From the NCBI GenBank assembly GCA_017303455.1, contig JAFLBM010000010.1, positions 62,001 through 126,000 on the forward strand: a DNA stretch of 64,000 nucleotides. The letters run 5' to 3'. A model generated the notes under the pieces. It was not told the DNA's origin. It did not search any database and saw only the letters and a program-made list of their open reading frames with translations. Every line of letters begins with the position of its first letter. Within the stretch, counting starts at the first letter, position 1. The stretch is from Chitinophagales bacterium (GTDB taxonomy: Bacteria > Bacteroidota > Bacteroidia > Chitinophagales > Chitinophagaceae). Position numbers and translations under genes: made by a program. Below, piece by piece: positions 35,923-44,821 of the stretch.

Positions 35923-36894
35923 ATGAAAAAGATCAAGTACTACTATAACACCAACACACTCCGGTATGAAAAACTGGAAACTCCTTTACGGGTCAAGCTG
36001 TTGCGTGTATTCGGGTTTGTGGCTGCTGCTTTTGTTACCGCCGCCTTGATCTCCTATGTGGCTTTCCAGTTTGTAGGCTCCCCTAAAGAAAAAATATTGC
36101 AACGGCAGAACGAGAACCTGAAGGACCGGTATGATGATATGAAACAGGACCTGCGATCCATCCAGCAGCAGATGCAGGAACTGGAAAAAAGGGACAATAA
36201 TGTGTACCGGGCCATTTTCGAGGCCAACCCGATTCCAGATAGTGCCAGGGCAAAAGAGCAGGCCATCCAGAAAGAAATTGCCACGGTGGAGCGGATGAAG
36301 GATAATGAGCTGGTGGCTTCCATCCAAACCACATTGGATAACCTGGCGAACCGGATCAATACACAACAGAAATCCTACAACGAAATTGATAAACTGGTGG
36401 CAAATAAAGAGCAGTTGCTCTCGCATACTCCCGCCATTCAGCCGGTCAGTAATAAAGACCTGAACCGGGTAGCTTCCGGTTTCGGTTACCGTATCGACCC
36501 GGTGTATAAAACCATGAAGATGCATGCCGGGCTCGACTTTGCTGCACCACAGGGAACCCCTATTTATGCTACTGCAGATGGAACTGTTTCTACCGCTGGT
36601 AATACCGGCAATGGTTATGGCAACCATGTGATCATCAACCATGGCTATGGTTATGAAACATTATACGGCCATATGGTGCGGGTAAAAGCCAGGAATGGGC
36701 AGACAGTAAAACGGGGTGAAGTGATTGGCTGGGTGGGCAGCACCGGGAAATCAACCGGGCCGCACTGCCATTATGAAGTACATAAATACGGCAACAAGAT
36801 CGACCCGATCTATTTCTTTTATAATGACCTGACACCTGAACAATTCGACCTGCTGTTGAAGAAAGCTGCTGCTTCTAACCAGAGCTTTGATTAA
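35923..36894 (+). CDS. M23 family peptidase (murein endopeptidase-like)
   Basis: 323 residues from ATG 35923. One transmembrane helix near the N-terminus (about 24-45), a long coiled coil (about 55-170), then a LytM/M23 zinc peptidase domain: HAGLDFAAPQGTPIYA with the HxxxD ligands and GPHCHYEVH with the HxH ligand. It would cut peptidoglycan peptide cross-links, or regulate this as a scaffold. The longer frame from 35854 reads through the promoter region. The MerR gene follows about 80 bases later on the same strand. Confidence 0.9.
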   Translation: MKKIKYYYNTNTLRYEKLETPLRVKLLRVFGFVAAAFVTAALISYVAFQFVGSPKEKILQRQNENLKDRYDDMKQDLRSIQQQMQELEKRDNNVYRAIFEANPIPDSARAKEQAIQKEIATVERMKDNELVASIQTTLDNLANRINTQQKSYNEIDKLVANKEQLLSHTPAIQPVSNKDLNRVASGFGYRIDPVYKTMKMHAGLDFAAPQGTPIYATADGTVSTAGNTGNGYGNHVIINHGYGYETLYGHMVRVKARNGQTVKRGEVIGWVGSTGKSTGPHCHYEVHKYGNKIDPIYFFYNDLTPEQFDLLLKKAAASNQSFD

Positions 36895-36958
36895 AGAAAG
36901 TTTATCGCCCTATTTTTCCACACTGTTACCGGAATGTTACCGGCACCGGTGAGCTTCG

Positions 36959-36966
36959 TATCTTTA
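36959..36966 (+). promoter_or_regulatory. -7 box for the MerR-like gene
   Basis: TATCTTTA, one base from TANNTTTG, about 10 bases before the ATG at 36977. The -33 region holds GTTAC rather than a clear TTG. Confidence 0.35.
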
Positions 36967-36976
36967 CCCGTCCATT

Positions 36977-37552
36977 ATGGCGAAACAGCTGACACAAATA
37001 ACCTTTGATTTTTCTATTCCCGAAGAACCGGTGAAAGAAGAGCTGCCTGTAGTGGAAGAACCTGTTATCGCCCTTGCAAAAGAAGATCCGCTGCCGGTTG
37101 AAATACCGGAAGAAGAAAAAGCTGGTGTGAAAGTGATCGTCAAATTAAAAGAAAAGAAGAAATCGACCCGGGGCCGGAAATCATTAAAAGATATTGAGAT
37201 CGGGGCCGACCTGATCCAGATACCGCCGGATGATATACTTTTCCAGAAACAATATTACTCTATCGGTGATGTGGCCCGGATGTTCCGGGAAAATCAATCC
37301 CTGATCCGGTACTGGGAAACCGAGTTTGATATTTTACAACCCCGCAAGAACCGTAAGGGGGATCGTTTTTTCCGCCCTGTGGATATCAAGAACCTGGTGA
37401 TGATCTATGACCTGCTCCGCCGCCGTAAATTCACCATTGAAGGAGCCAAGGATTACCTGAAGAAAAATAAAAAAGCAGAAGAGAAATTTGCTATGATACA
37501 ATCTTTGCGAAAGATCAAAGATTTCCTGCTGGAGCTGAAAGCGAATTTGTGA
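36977..37552 (+). CDS. MerR family transcriptional regulator
   Basis: 191 residues. An acidic N-terminal extension (Glu/Pro/Val rich, about 15-50), a basic stretch (KEKKKSTRGRKS), then a MerR-type winged helix (about 90-155: YSIGDVARMFRENQSLIRYW, RFFRPVDIKNLVMIYDLL, KFTIEGAKDYLKK). The effector end is short (about 35 residues) and has no cysteine metal site, so it is unlikely to be a metal sensor. The target genes are not clear; it could regulate the neighbouring M23 gene. Confidence 0.85.
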   Translation: MAKQLTQITFDFSIPEEPVKEELPVVEEPVIALAKEDPLPVEIPEEEKAGVKVIVKLKEKKKSTRGRKSLKDIEIGADLIQIPPDDILFQKQYYSIGDVARMFRENQSLIRYWETEFDILQPRKNRKGDRFFRPVDIKNLVMIYDLLRRRKFTIEGAKDYLKKNKKAEEKFAMIQSLRKIKDFLLELKANL

Positions 37553-37557
37553 TAGCT

Positions 37558-37646
37558 GATGGACAACAGACCACAGGTCCATTTCTGCTGTATTGTCCTG
37601 CTGCCATATAAAACGACCAACTGTGGTCTATGGTCTGTAGTCCATC
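37558..37646. repeat. imperfect inverted repeat made of GGTCTRT-type units
   Basis: Left arm GATGGACAACAGACCACAGG (37558-37577), right arm centred on GGTCTATGGTCTGTAGTCC (37625-37643) ending CATC; the arms pair over about 18 of 22 bases with a loop of some 45 bases. The right arm itself is a tandem of GGTC-type units. It lies between the MerR stop and the thioredoxin gene and looks like a dispersed intergenic repeat. Confidence 0.5.
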
Positions 37647-37726
37647 GTCCGTTTGCAACTTTAACGCTTCGCCTTTCATCATTTGACCACAGCCTTTTAC
37701 TTTTGTTACTACATTTATCTGAAACC

Positions 37727-38254
37727 ATGAAGAAAATCATTCCTGTATTCCTGCTGGCTTTGTTGTTCAGTTCAGTTTTATCTGCCCAGAACCAGTTCCA
37801 GGTACTGGTGGAAAGGCCCGGTGAAAAATCATTGAAAGGCATTATCTCCCGGGAAATACTGGAAGCGGATAGTTCTTTTACGGGCTGGTATGTTGCTAAT
37901 CAAAAAGCATATACGCCGCACAGTCTTGCACTCGCTGCATTAAAGCAGCATGGTGATTCCATCCAGGTCATAGCAATCATGGGTACCTGGTGCGAGGATT
38001 CTCATTTTATCATTCCTAAATTTTTTGCACTGGCGGATGCCGCCGGGTTTTCGGACAAACATATCACCCTTTTTGGCACAGACCGGGATAAAAAAACACT
38101 CGGCAATCTTTGTGAAAGCCTGAATGTAAAAAATGTGCCGACCCTGATCGTGATGAAAGAGGGAAAAGAACTGGGAAGGGTGATCGAATATGGCAAAACC
38201 GGTTTATGGGATAAAGAACTCGGGCAGGTGATCAACTCAGGTTTTGCTCAATAA
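37727..38254 (+). CDS. secreted thioredoxin-family protein
   Basis: 175 residues from ATG 37727, with signal peptide MKKIIPVFLLALLFSSVLSA. Thioredoxin-like fold: IMGTWCEDSHFIIPKF has Cys but Ser in the place of the second cysteine (CEDS), then NVPTLIVMKEGKELG with the cis-Pro. A single-cysteine thioredoxin of this kind is common in Bacteroidota, so it would not catalyse a normal disulphide exchange on its own. The longer frame from 37559 is not a plausible start because it reads through the repeat. Confidence 0.82.
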   Translation: MKKIIPVFLLALLFSSVLSAQNQFQVLVERPGEKSLKGIISREILEADSSFTGWYVANQKAYTPHSLALAALKQHGDSIQVIAIMGTWCEDSHFIIPKFFALADAAGFSDKHITLFGTDRDKKTLGNLCESLNVKNVPTLIVMKEGKELGRVIEYGKTGLWDKELGQVINSGFAQ

Positions 38255-38257
38255 CAA

Positions 38258-39352
38258 TTATGGCTTCTGTTGTGATACGATCTTTATATCAGTGCCGGTA
38301 CCTGCAATTTCAATTTTCAATTCTTCCAGCAGTTTGATCGATTGCAGGTTCACTTCCTGTTTCACTGTATTAAAATCCCGGATGGTAATAGGTGCCGTGT
38401 AATAATCAGCAGTTATTACCACCGCAGTAGCCGTTATCTCTGACAATAACACATTTGCTTCTTCAATTTCTCTCCGGTCGGTTATTCTTTTTATTCCGGC
38501 AATCAGTAATTCCAGTTTATGGGAAGAGGTTTCTAAACCCACTTCCAGTTTCAGGTCACCACGCCGTTGTGTACGCAGGGAAAGATTATCCAAAATGGTA
38601 TCCACCATTTGCTTGTTGGGAACAGTCACAAATGTTTTCTGCTCGGTTCTTATTCTTGTACTCCGCAACCCTATTTTTTCCACCACACCTGTTACAGTTT
38701 GCACTTTCACCAGGTCGCCGGTAGTAAATGGTTTGTCAAAGAAAATGATAAAGGAGGCGATGAGGTTCTCAATACTTTCCCGCAAAGCCAATGCAATGGC
38801 AGCACCCACAATACTCAACCCGGTAAGGAGGCTGCCGATATTCATACTGAAAGCATAGTTCAGCACCATCATCATACCAATGATGATAAGGATCACTTTA
38901 AAAAAATCCTTGAAGAAAACGATCAGCTGATTATCAGTTTGGTCTGGCGTCAGGTTTGCTCTTTTCTCCAGTATCATGGCAATAAAATCGATCATCCGTA
39001 ACAGTAGCCTGATAAAGGAAACGATCAGGATGATGGTACCCAGGCAGTGTATGATATCTTTTATAGTGTACTTATACACTTCTATATTGAAAGTTTCCGG
39101 GAATTTGAGTTTATGCAGGGAAATAACAGATACCAGTATCAGCAGGAAAAAGCCAAGCGGTTTCACCACCAGGTTAATAAATGATTTCTTGTCAACATCT
39201 TTCCAGATGCTGTGCACCACGCTGAACAGCAAACCGGCGAAATAACGGGAGATGAATTTTTTCAGGATCAGTACAAAAAGGATGACCCCGGCTACAATGA
39301 AGTAATTCTTTACAGGATTATCAAACCATATTTTCTCAAAAAAATCATTCAT
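38258..39352 (-). CDS. mechanosensitive ion channel family protein (MscS type)
   Basis: 364 residues with about five membrane helices and the conserved MscS pore region and beta domain: GLSIVGAAIALALRESIENL, then FDKPFTTGDLVKVQTVTGVVEKIGLRSTRI, given here in two parts. A mixed alpha/beta C-terminal domain follows. It opens on membrane tension to release solutes after osmotic downshock. It is convergent with the thioredoxin gene, stops 3 bases apart. Confidence 0.92.
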   Translation of the reverse strand: MNDFFEKIWFDNPVKNYFIVAGVILFVLILKKFISRYFAGLLFSVVHSIWKDVDKKSFINLVVKPLGFFLLILVSVISLHKLKFPETFNIEVYKYTIKDIIHCLGTIILIVSFIRLLLRMIDFIAMILEKRANLTPDQTDNQLIVFFKDFFKVILIIIGMMMVLNYAFSMNIGSLLTGLSIVGAAIALALRESIENLIASFIIFFDKPFTTGDLVKVQTVTGVVEKIGLRSTRIRTEQKTFVTVPNKQMVDTILDNLSLRTQRRGDLKLEVGLETSSHKLELLIAGIKRITDRREIEEANVLLSEITATAVVITADYYTAPITIRDFNTVKQEVNLQSIKLLEELKIEIAGTGTDIKIVSQQKP

Positions 39353-39429
39353 GCCGCAAAATTATTGAATAATGTGGTAGTTAATTATCACCCGGTAATG
39401 ATGAAATTAAAATTATAACAGGGTTTTAA

Positions 39430-40242
39430 TCAGCGGAAAGAGTACACTTCAATACGGTCCTTTTTGAGGGCATACAAACGGGCCGATGTAAAATTGAAGG
39501 AGCGGCTTTTATAGATCTCTTCCGGCATCTTCCATTCATCCAGCCGGAAACTGCTGATCTCGTAGCGGTGCAGTATATCCCCGTTGGAACCAAAGATATA
39601 TTTGCCGGCTACTTTAAAGTTTTGCCAGCCGCTGATGAGTATCTTATTTTTTAAAGCTCCGTAATAATCAAATACAAAAACGGGTTGCGTGGAATCATAC
39701 AGGTACACATACTGGTCCTGGTCAAATATTTTCTGGGGTGTGGGTGCCTGGCCAAACAACTGCCTGAAATCAGGTGTTTCCAATAATATTTTTCCATCCT
39801 CCTCCACTTTCTTCAGCTTGCTCTCCAGTTCATCAAAGACCCATATTTTATTATCATAGGACTGTGCAATTGCTTTGGCCTGCAGGATATTTTGTTTCCG
39901 GAGATCAATGCTATTGACCACGTTTAAAAAACGATCCAATACCACTACTGTGGCAAAGTCTTTATAAAATAATAATACTTTGAGCGGATTGGACACATCG
40001 ATCAGGGTAGCCTGCCCGAATCTCTTTACATCGTTGAAAATGGCTACTGAATCTCCATTTGCATTGAGTTTCTTGACCTGGTTACGGCTGTTGAGTATAT
40101 AAATGTTATCCAGGTTATCTACGGTAAAGCTGACAATATCACCCGTGATCGTTCTTACTAATTTGAATGAAGTATCTGCCTGCCCCTGAACAGCAGAAGC
40201 AATGAAAACTAATAACAGTATATTCAATACTCTTTTCATCAA
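39430..40242 (-). CDS. secreted hypothetical protein, probable beta-propeller
   Basis: 270 residues. Signal peptide MMKRVLNILLLVFIASAVQG, then repeated strands of the NHL or six-bladed propeller kind (FTVDNLDNIYILNS, DNKIWVFDE, QYVYLYDSTQPVFVFD). No enzyme motif. Its ATG overlaps the lpxH stop by 4 bases (40239-40242), so it is in the lpxH operon. Function unknown. Confidence 0.75.
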   Translation of the reverse strand: MMKRVLNILLLVFIASAVQGQADTSFKLVRTITGDIVSFTVDNLDNIYILNSRNQVKKLNANGDSVAIFNDVKRFGQATLIDVSNPLKVLLFYKDFATVVVLDRFLNVVNSIDLRKQNILQAKAIAQSYDNKIWVFDELESKLKKVEEDGKILLETPDFRQLFGQAPTPQKIFDQDQYVYLYDSTQPVFVFDYYGALKNKILISGWQNFKVAGKYIFGSNGDILHRYEISSFRLDEWKMPEEIYKSRSFNFTSARLYALKKDRIEVYSFR

Positions 40243-41021
40243 TTACGAATGATCTTGTTTTCCTGCCCGGTATATGATTTCAGCTTCATCGTTTCTCCAT
40301 CGAAGACCGCATAGGTAAAATACCGGATCCAGTCGCCGAGGTTAATATACCGGCTGTCTTTGGAGAGACGATGATCAATGGCTAAATGTCTATGCCCAAA
40401 GACAAAAAAATCAAAATTTTCTTTTTGCAGCACTTCTTTACAATAAATAATAAGCCATTCCTTGTCTTCTCCGAGAAAAATTTCTTCGGTACTTCCTGTT
40501 TGGGCACGGCTTCGGCGGCTAAGGTAATTCGCCAGGCCAACACCAATCACGGGTGGTAAAACGCCGAATAACCATTGGCAGGCAGGATTTCGAAATATCT
40601 TCTTCAACCTTTTATAGCCATGATCACCCGGGCCCAGCCCATCTCCATGACCAATTAAAAATTTCTTCCCGTTGCGTTCAAACTCTTTGGGTTCATAATA
40701 AACCGGCATATTCAGTTCCTGTTGGAAATATTCCTTCATCCACATGTCATGATTACCCACAAAGAAATGCAGTTGAACGCCTGCATCTGATAATTCAGCC
40801 AGCTTGCCTAACAGGCGAACATATCCTTTGGGCACCACTTTTTTGTACTCATACCAGAAATCAAACATATCACCCACTAAAAAGATCTCACCCGCATCAT
40901 GTTTGATTTCATCCAGGAATTGTACCAGCCGTTTTTCCCTTTCCAGGCTTTTGGCGTGGTCGGGAGCACCGAGATGGAAATCGGAAAGGAAGTAGATCTT
41001 TTTTTGAGCAGGTTGTTGCAC
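40239..41021 (-). CDS. lpxH: UDP-2,3-diacylglucosamine diphosphatase
   Basis: Fourth step of lipid A synthesis, releasing UMP from UDP-2,3-diacylglucosamine to give lipid X. The calcineurin-like metal site is complete: FLSDFHLG, GDMFDFWYEY, GNHDMW, HGDGLGPGDHGYK and FGHRHLAID. The 260-residue size fits LpxH. A cytosolic-membrane enzyme, followed by the propeller gene and preceded 8 bases upstream by the gamma-glutamylcyclotransferase-like gene on the same strand. Confidence 0.92.
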   Translation of the reverse strand: MQQPAQKKIYFLSDFHLGAPDHAKSLEREKRLVQFLDEIKHDAGEIFLVGDMFDFWYEYKKVVPKGYVRLLGKLAELSDAGVQLHFFVGNHDMWMKEYFQQELNMPVYYEPKEFERNGKKFLIGHGDGLGPGDHGYKRLKKIFRNPACQWLFGVLPPVIGVGLANYLSRRSRAQTGSTEEIFLGEDKEWLIIYCKEVLQKENFDFFVFGHRHLAIDHRLSKDSRYINLGDWIRYFTYAVFDGETMKLKSYTGQENKIIRN

Positions 41022-41029
41022 GCAGTAGC

Positions 41030-41455
41030 TTATTTCTTATCCCGGATATATTGTAAAACATCCCCTGATTCAATTTGTGGTCGGCCACTCACATCCCCGT
41101 TGTACCAATACATCCAGGCACTGGTGGTAGAATCATTTATTAAAACTTCAGCGAGATCACGGTAGTAAAGTTTCTCTTCATCATCTTCTACCGTCACGCC
41201 TTCATAATCATCCAACTGGCCGATGGCCCAGGAAAATTCGGATTCATTAGTAATGGAATATAGTTCTCCGATGATGAATTTATCTTCCGTGGAAGGAACT
41301 GCAGCCGGGTACTCGCCCAGGTCATATAAAATGCCTCTCACTTTTGCTTCGCCAATGAACGTAAAGAAACGGCTGATATATTCATAAGCCGGGCTGCGAA
41401 AACCACTGCGCAATGAACCATACACGAATAACTGGTAAACCCTGGCATTTGTCAT
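41030..41455 (-). CDS. gamma-glutamylcyclotransferase family protein
   Basis: 141 residues of the GGCT/AIG2-like fold: LFVYGSLRSGFRS at the N-terminus, GEAKVRGILYDLGEYPA, and GQLDDYEGV, an arrangement that carries the catalytic Glu region. It could cleave gamma-glutamyl peptides to pyroglutamate or act on modified amines; the exact reaction is not clear from sequence. It leads the lpxH operon, 8 bases before lpxH. Confidence 0.85.
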   Translation of the reverse strand: MTNARVYQLFVYGSLRSGFRSPAYEYISRFFTFIGEAKVRGILYDLGEYPAAVPSTEDKFIIGELYSITNESEFSWAIGQLDDYEGVTVEDDEEKLYYRDLAEVLINDSTTSAWMYWYNGDVSGRPQIESGDVLQYIRDKK

Positions 41456-41485
41456 ACCTTAAAATTACTAAAGGAGAGTGGAATT

Positions 41486-42121
41486 TCAGGACTCAACAAG
41501 GAATAAATAAACTTCTTTAGGGCCGTGCACACCCACCACCAATGTTTTTTCAATATCGGCGGTGCGGCTGGGTCCGGTGGCAAAACTGATGAGCGAAGGG
41601 AGGTTATTACCATATTTATCTTTTACCAACTGTAATCCATCCTTCAGGTCATAGACCAGTTGTTTGGTAAAAGCAATGCAGACATGAACCGGTGCATACA
41701 CGCTGGTGGTTCTTCCACGGGGTTGTGCAGCACTTAGCACAATGGAGCCTGTTCGTGCCACCAGGCATTCACAACCGGTGATGGAAACATCACAATCAGC
41801 AAGACCGGTCTTTACGATCCTGTCACTGATGGAACCGGCAAAGGGTTCGATGAGTTTATCTTCCAGGCAAAACACCTTGTTCCAGTCCTGCTTCTTCACC
41901 AGGCTGCTCAATTGAAAGGCCAGTTCCTGCTGGTTGATACAAAAAACAAATCGTCCCTGTAATTTGGAGAACTGTTCAGCAAATTCAATTTCCAGTTCTT
42001 GCTGTGAAGGATGAAAGACGGAAGTGTTTCCCTCACTGCCGGGAAAAGGAAGAGGCGTTGGATGACTCAACGCCTTTCTTATTTTCTTTAAAATATTCTC
42101 TTTGGAGGTGGATATACTCAT
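41486..42121 (-). CDS. LUD domain protein (LutC/YkgG type)
   Basis: 211 residues from the ATG at 42121 (MSISTSKENILKKIRKAL). The LUD fold is seen in TGCECLVARTGSIVLSAAQ, RTTSVYAPVHVCIA and SLISFATGPSRTADIEKTLVVGVHGP. LutC is part of L-lactate utilisation with LutA and LutB, but neither is here, so the partner is elsewhere or the role is different. It starts 7 bases after the ftsH stop, so it is transcribed from the ftsH transcript. The long in-frame extension to 42268 overlaps ftsH and is not used. Confidence 0.87.
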   Translation of the reverse strand: MSISTSKENILKKIRKALSHPTPLPFPGSEGNTSVFHPSQQELEIEFAEQFSKLQGRFVFCINQQELAFQLSSLVKKQDWNKVFCLEDKLIEPFAGSISDRIVKTGLADCDVSITGCECLVARTGSIVLSAAQPRGRTTSVYAPVHVCIAFTKQLVYDLKDGLQLVKDKYGNNLPSLISFATGPSRTADIEKTLVVGVHGPKEVYLFLVES

Positions 42122-42128
42122 ATGCCTT

Positions 42129-44195
42129 TTATGATGGCAACGATTTATTGGTGATATCACTGTCATACGGCGGAACCCCGGCAGATATTTCACTGTTGTC
42201 AGTCGTATCCAGGTCGTCTTTTTTATCTTCAGCCAGTGGTTTTTTTTCTTCGTAAGGCCTTTTACCAATCAGGGCTTCCACATCACTCTGGAACAATACC
42301 TCTCTTTCCAGCAATGCCTCAGCCAGTTTTTCTACCTCGGCTTTGCGTTCTGTGAGGAGTTTTTTTGTTTTTTCGTATGCTTCGTCAATCAGCTTTCTTA
42401 CTTCCTGGTCAATCAGCTTGGAGGTTTCTTCTGAATAAGGCTTGGTAAACGTGGTTTCCTGTTGCGGATCATAGAAACTCACATTCCCCACTTTATCATT
42501 CATACCATACACCGTCACCATTGCATAAGCGATCCGGGTGATCTGCTGCAGGTCATTTTGTGCACCCGTGGAAATTTTTCCGAAGAAAATATCTTCACTG
42601 GCACGACCGCCGAGTGTCATACAGATCTGGTCGCTGAGCTGATCGGTATTATATAAATATTGTTCTTTCGGCGTGTATTGTGCATAGCCCAATGCAGCAG
42701 TACCTCTTGGAACGATGGTTACTTTCAGCAAGGGATAAGCATGTTCGAGGTACCATCCGCAGATAGCATGACCCGCTTCATGATAAGCAATGATCCTTTT
42801 TTCTGCCGGTGCAATGATCTTGTTCTTTTTTTCCAATCCGCCGATCACCCTGTCTACTGCATCCTGGAAATCTTCCATCTCCACTGCATCTTTCCCTTTC
42901 CTGGCAGCGATCAGTGCCGCTTCATTACATACGTTGGCGATATCTGCACCTGCAAAACCAGGTGTTTGTTCGGCCAGCTTATGAATATCCAGTTTGGTTG
43001 AAATTTTGATCGGTTTCAGGTGAACTTTAAAAATATCTTCTCTTCCTTTCAGGTCAGGTTTGTCAATGGATATCTGCCTGTCGAAACGACCCGGACGTAA
43101 TAACGCTGAGTCCAGTACATCAGGACGGTTGGTAGCGGCTAATACAATAATACCCGTATCTGTTCCGAAGCCATCCATTTCCACCAGCATCTGGTTCAGG
43201 GTGCTTTCTCTTTCGTCATTGCTCATCATGGCGTTCTTACCCCTTGCACGGCCGATGGCATCAATTTCATCAATAAAAATGATACAAGGTGCTTTTTCCC
43301 TGGCCTGTTTGAATAAATCTCTTACCCGGCTGGCACCCACACCCACAAACATTTCCACGAAGTCAGATCCGCTCAGGCTAAAGAAAGGTACCTGTGCCTC
43401 ACCGGCCATCGCTTTTGCCAGCAATGTTTTACCGGTTCCGGGAGGGCCTACCAGCAATGCACCTTTAGGTATTTTACCACCCAGGGCCGTATATTTTTTA
43501 GGATTCTTTAAAAACTCAACGATCTCCATCACTTCTACCTTGGCTTCATCCAGACCGGCCACATCAGCAAATGTGATATTTACTCTTGTTCCTTTATCAA
43601 ATAAGGTAGCTTTTGACTTCCCGATATTAAAAATACCGCCCGGGCCACCAGAGCCACCGGCTCCACCACCCATTTTCCGCATCAGTAATATCCAGAGCCC
43701 TACAAAAAGAAGAACTGGTAACAGGAACTGGAGAACCCCACCAAGGATGTCTTTTTCCTGGCCTGCCTTCCCTACTCTTTCCAAAGTTGGGTTATCAGCA
43801 TAGAACTTTCGCATATCATCCTGGAAAGAATCACCTGATACAATGTTGAAGAACATATGAGGTCCATCCTTGCTATAGCTGCCGTTATCTCTCAATTCTT
43901 TTTCGTATTTACCCAGGCTTGTCTGCTTAATAGTAATCCTTACTTTATTCTTATTACTTACCACCAGGTACTTTGATATATCGCCCTGCTTAAGCATTTC
44001 TGTAAACTGGTCCTGTGATACCTCTTTCATGCTTGAAGAAAAAGGACTGAATATATTCATGCCGATCAGCATGGCAATAATGATCGCATACACCCAGTAA
44101 ATACTGAATTTCGGGCCTTTTTTCGGCTGGTTCGGGTCGTCGGCTGGCGGACGGTTACCTGGTCTTGGATTTCTGTTCATTTGTTCTTGTGACAT
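42129..44195 (-). CDS. ftsH: ATP-dependent zinc metalloprotease FtsH
   Basis: 688-residue inner-membrane AAA protease that degrades unfolded or regulatory membrane proteins. N-terminal membrane helix (about 31-50), periplasmic domain, second helix (about 150-171), AAA domain with Walker A GPPGTGKT (250-257) and Walker B FIDEID (307-312), then the zinc peptidase with HEAGH (472-476). The C-terminus ends with a long acidic tail (EEKKPLAEDKKDDLDTTD). Upstream lies rsfS, downstream the LUD gene. Confidence 0.97.
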   Translation of the reverse strand: MSQEQMNRNPRPGNRPPADDPNQPKKGPKFSIYWVYAIIIAMLIGMNIFSPFSSSMKEVSQDQFTEMLKQGDISKYLVVSNKNKVRITIKQTSLGKYEKELRDNGSYSKDGPHMFFNIVSGDSFQDDMRKFYADNPTLERVGKAGQEKDILGGVLQFLLPVLLFVGLWILLMRKMGGGAGGSGGPGGIFNIGKSKATLFDKGTRVNITFADVAGLDEAKVEVMEIVEFLKNPKKYTALGGKIPKGALLVGPPGTGKTLLAKAMAGEAQVPFFSLSGSDFVEMFVGVGASRVRDLFKQAREKAPCIIFIDEIDAIGRARGKNAMMSNDERESTLNQMLVEMDGFGTDTGIIVLAATNRPDVLDSALLRPGRFDRQISIDKPDLKGREDIFKVHLKPIKISTKLDIHKLAEQTPGFAGADIANVCNEAALIAARKGKDAVEMEDFQDAVDRVIGGLEKKNKIIAPAEKRIIAYHEAGHAICGWYLEHAYPLLKVTIVPRGTAALGYAQYTPKEQYLYNTDQLSDQICMTLGGRASEDIFFGKISTGAQNDLQQITRIAYAMVTVYGMNDKVGNVSFYDPQQETTFTKPYSEETSKLIDQEVRKLIDEAYEKTKKLLTERKAEVEKLAEALLEREVLFQSDVEALIGKRPYEEKKPLAEDKKDDLDTTDNSEISAGVPPYDSDITNKSLPS

Positions 44196-44270
44196 ATATT
44201 TATTTTCCGGGTGCTCCCTGCTAATTAATAATTATTGATAGAAAAAGTTCAGCTTGTATAATATTTAACA

Positions 44271-44666
44271 TTATTCGTCATGCTCCTCGGCAGCAGCATC
44301 ACTCCACATTTCTTCCAGTTTGTAAAATTTCCGGTCTTCGGACAGCATCACATGCACCACTACATTTACATAATCAATCAGTACCCAGTGCAGGTTATGA
44401 TACCCTTCATGATGGTAAGGATTTTCCCCGCAGGCAATATGAACCTGTGCCTCCACATTCTCTGCAATAGCCCTTACCTGCGGCTGGTTACCCGCCTCAC
44501 AGATAATAAAGAAATCAGCCACAGCTTCATTGATCTTCCGGAGATCCAGCGAGATGATATTCTCCCCTTTCTTCTCCTGTATAGCGGCAATAATGGTTTT
44601 GATGATTTTCGAATTCTTCGTTAACCGGGTTGCAGTTTTCTTTTTGCGGTTGGTCAGTGATGCCAA
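44271..44666 (-). CDS. rsfS: ribosome silencing factor
   Basis: RsfS/Iojap family, binds L14 on the 50S subunit and blocks subunit joining when nutrients are scarce. Core motifs: IISLDLRKINEAVADFFIIC, QVRAIAENVEAQVH, then NLHWVLIDYVNVVVHVM. The start is uncertain because no ATG lies near the core. TTG at 44666 (MASLTNRKKKTATRL, 131 residues) gives a length like the family's; TTG 44675 and ATG 44774 are alternatives. Acidic C-terminal tail. It is divergent from birA. Confidence 0.87.
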   Translation of the reverse strand: MASLTNRKKKTATRLTKNSKIIKTIIAAIQEKKGENIISLDLRKINEAVADFFIICEAGNQPQVRAIAENVEAQVHIACGENPYHHEGYHNLHWVLIDYVNVVVHVMLSEDRKFYKLEEMWSDAAAEEHDE

Positions 44667-44821
44667 TTGTTCCAAATAATGAAGGTGTTTAAATTTAATA
44701 TCTGTTTTGGGCCGACTTGCTGTCGTCAACAGGCTGTTATTATTAAAAAATAACAACCGGCAACAAGAAAGCATTTTACTTTGTCAAAAATAGCAATTAA
44801 TTGCCAGAACAACCTGTATCT

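Noticed and set aside
36137..36420. antisense reading frames opposite the M23 peptidase coiled coil
   Set aside because: Shadows of a biased Gln/Glu/Lys-rich coding sequence; no start or promoter.
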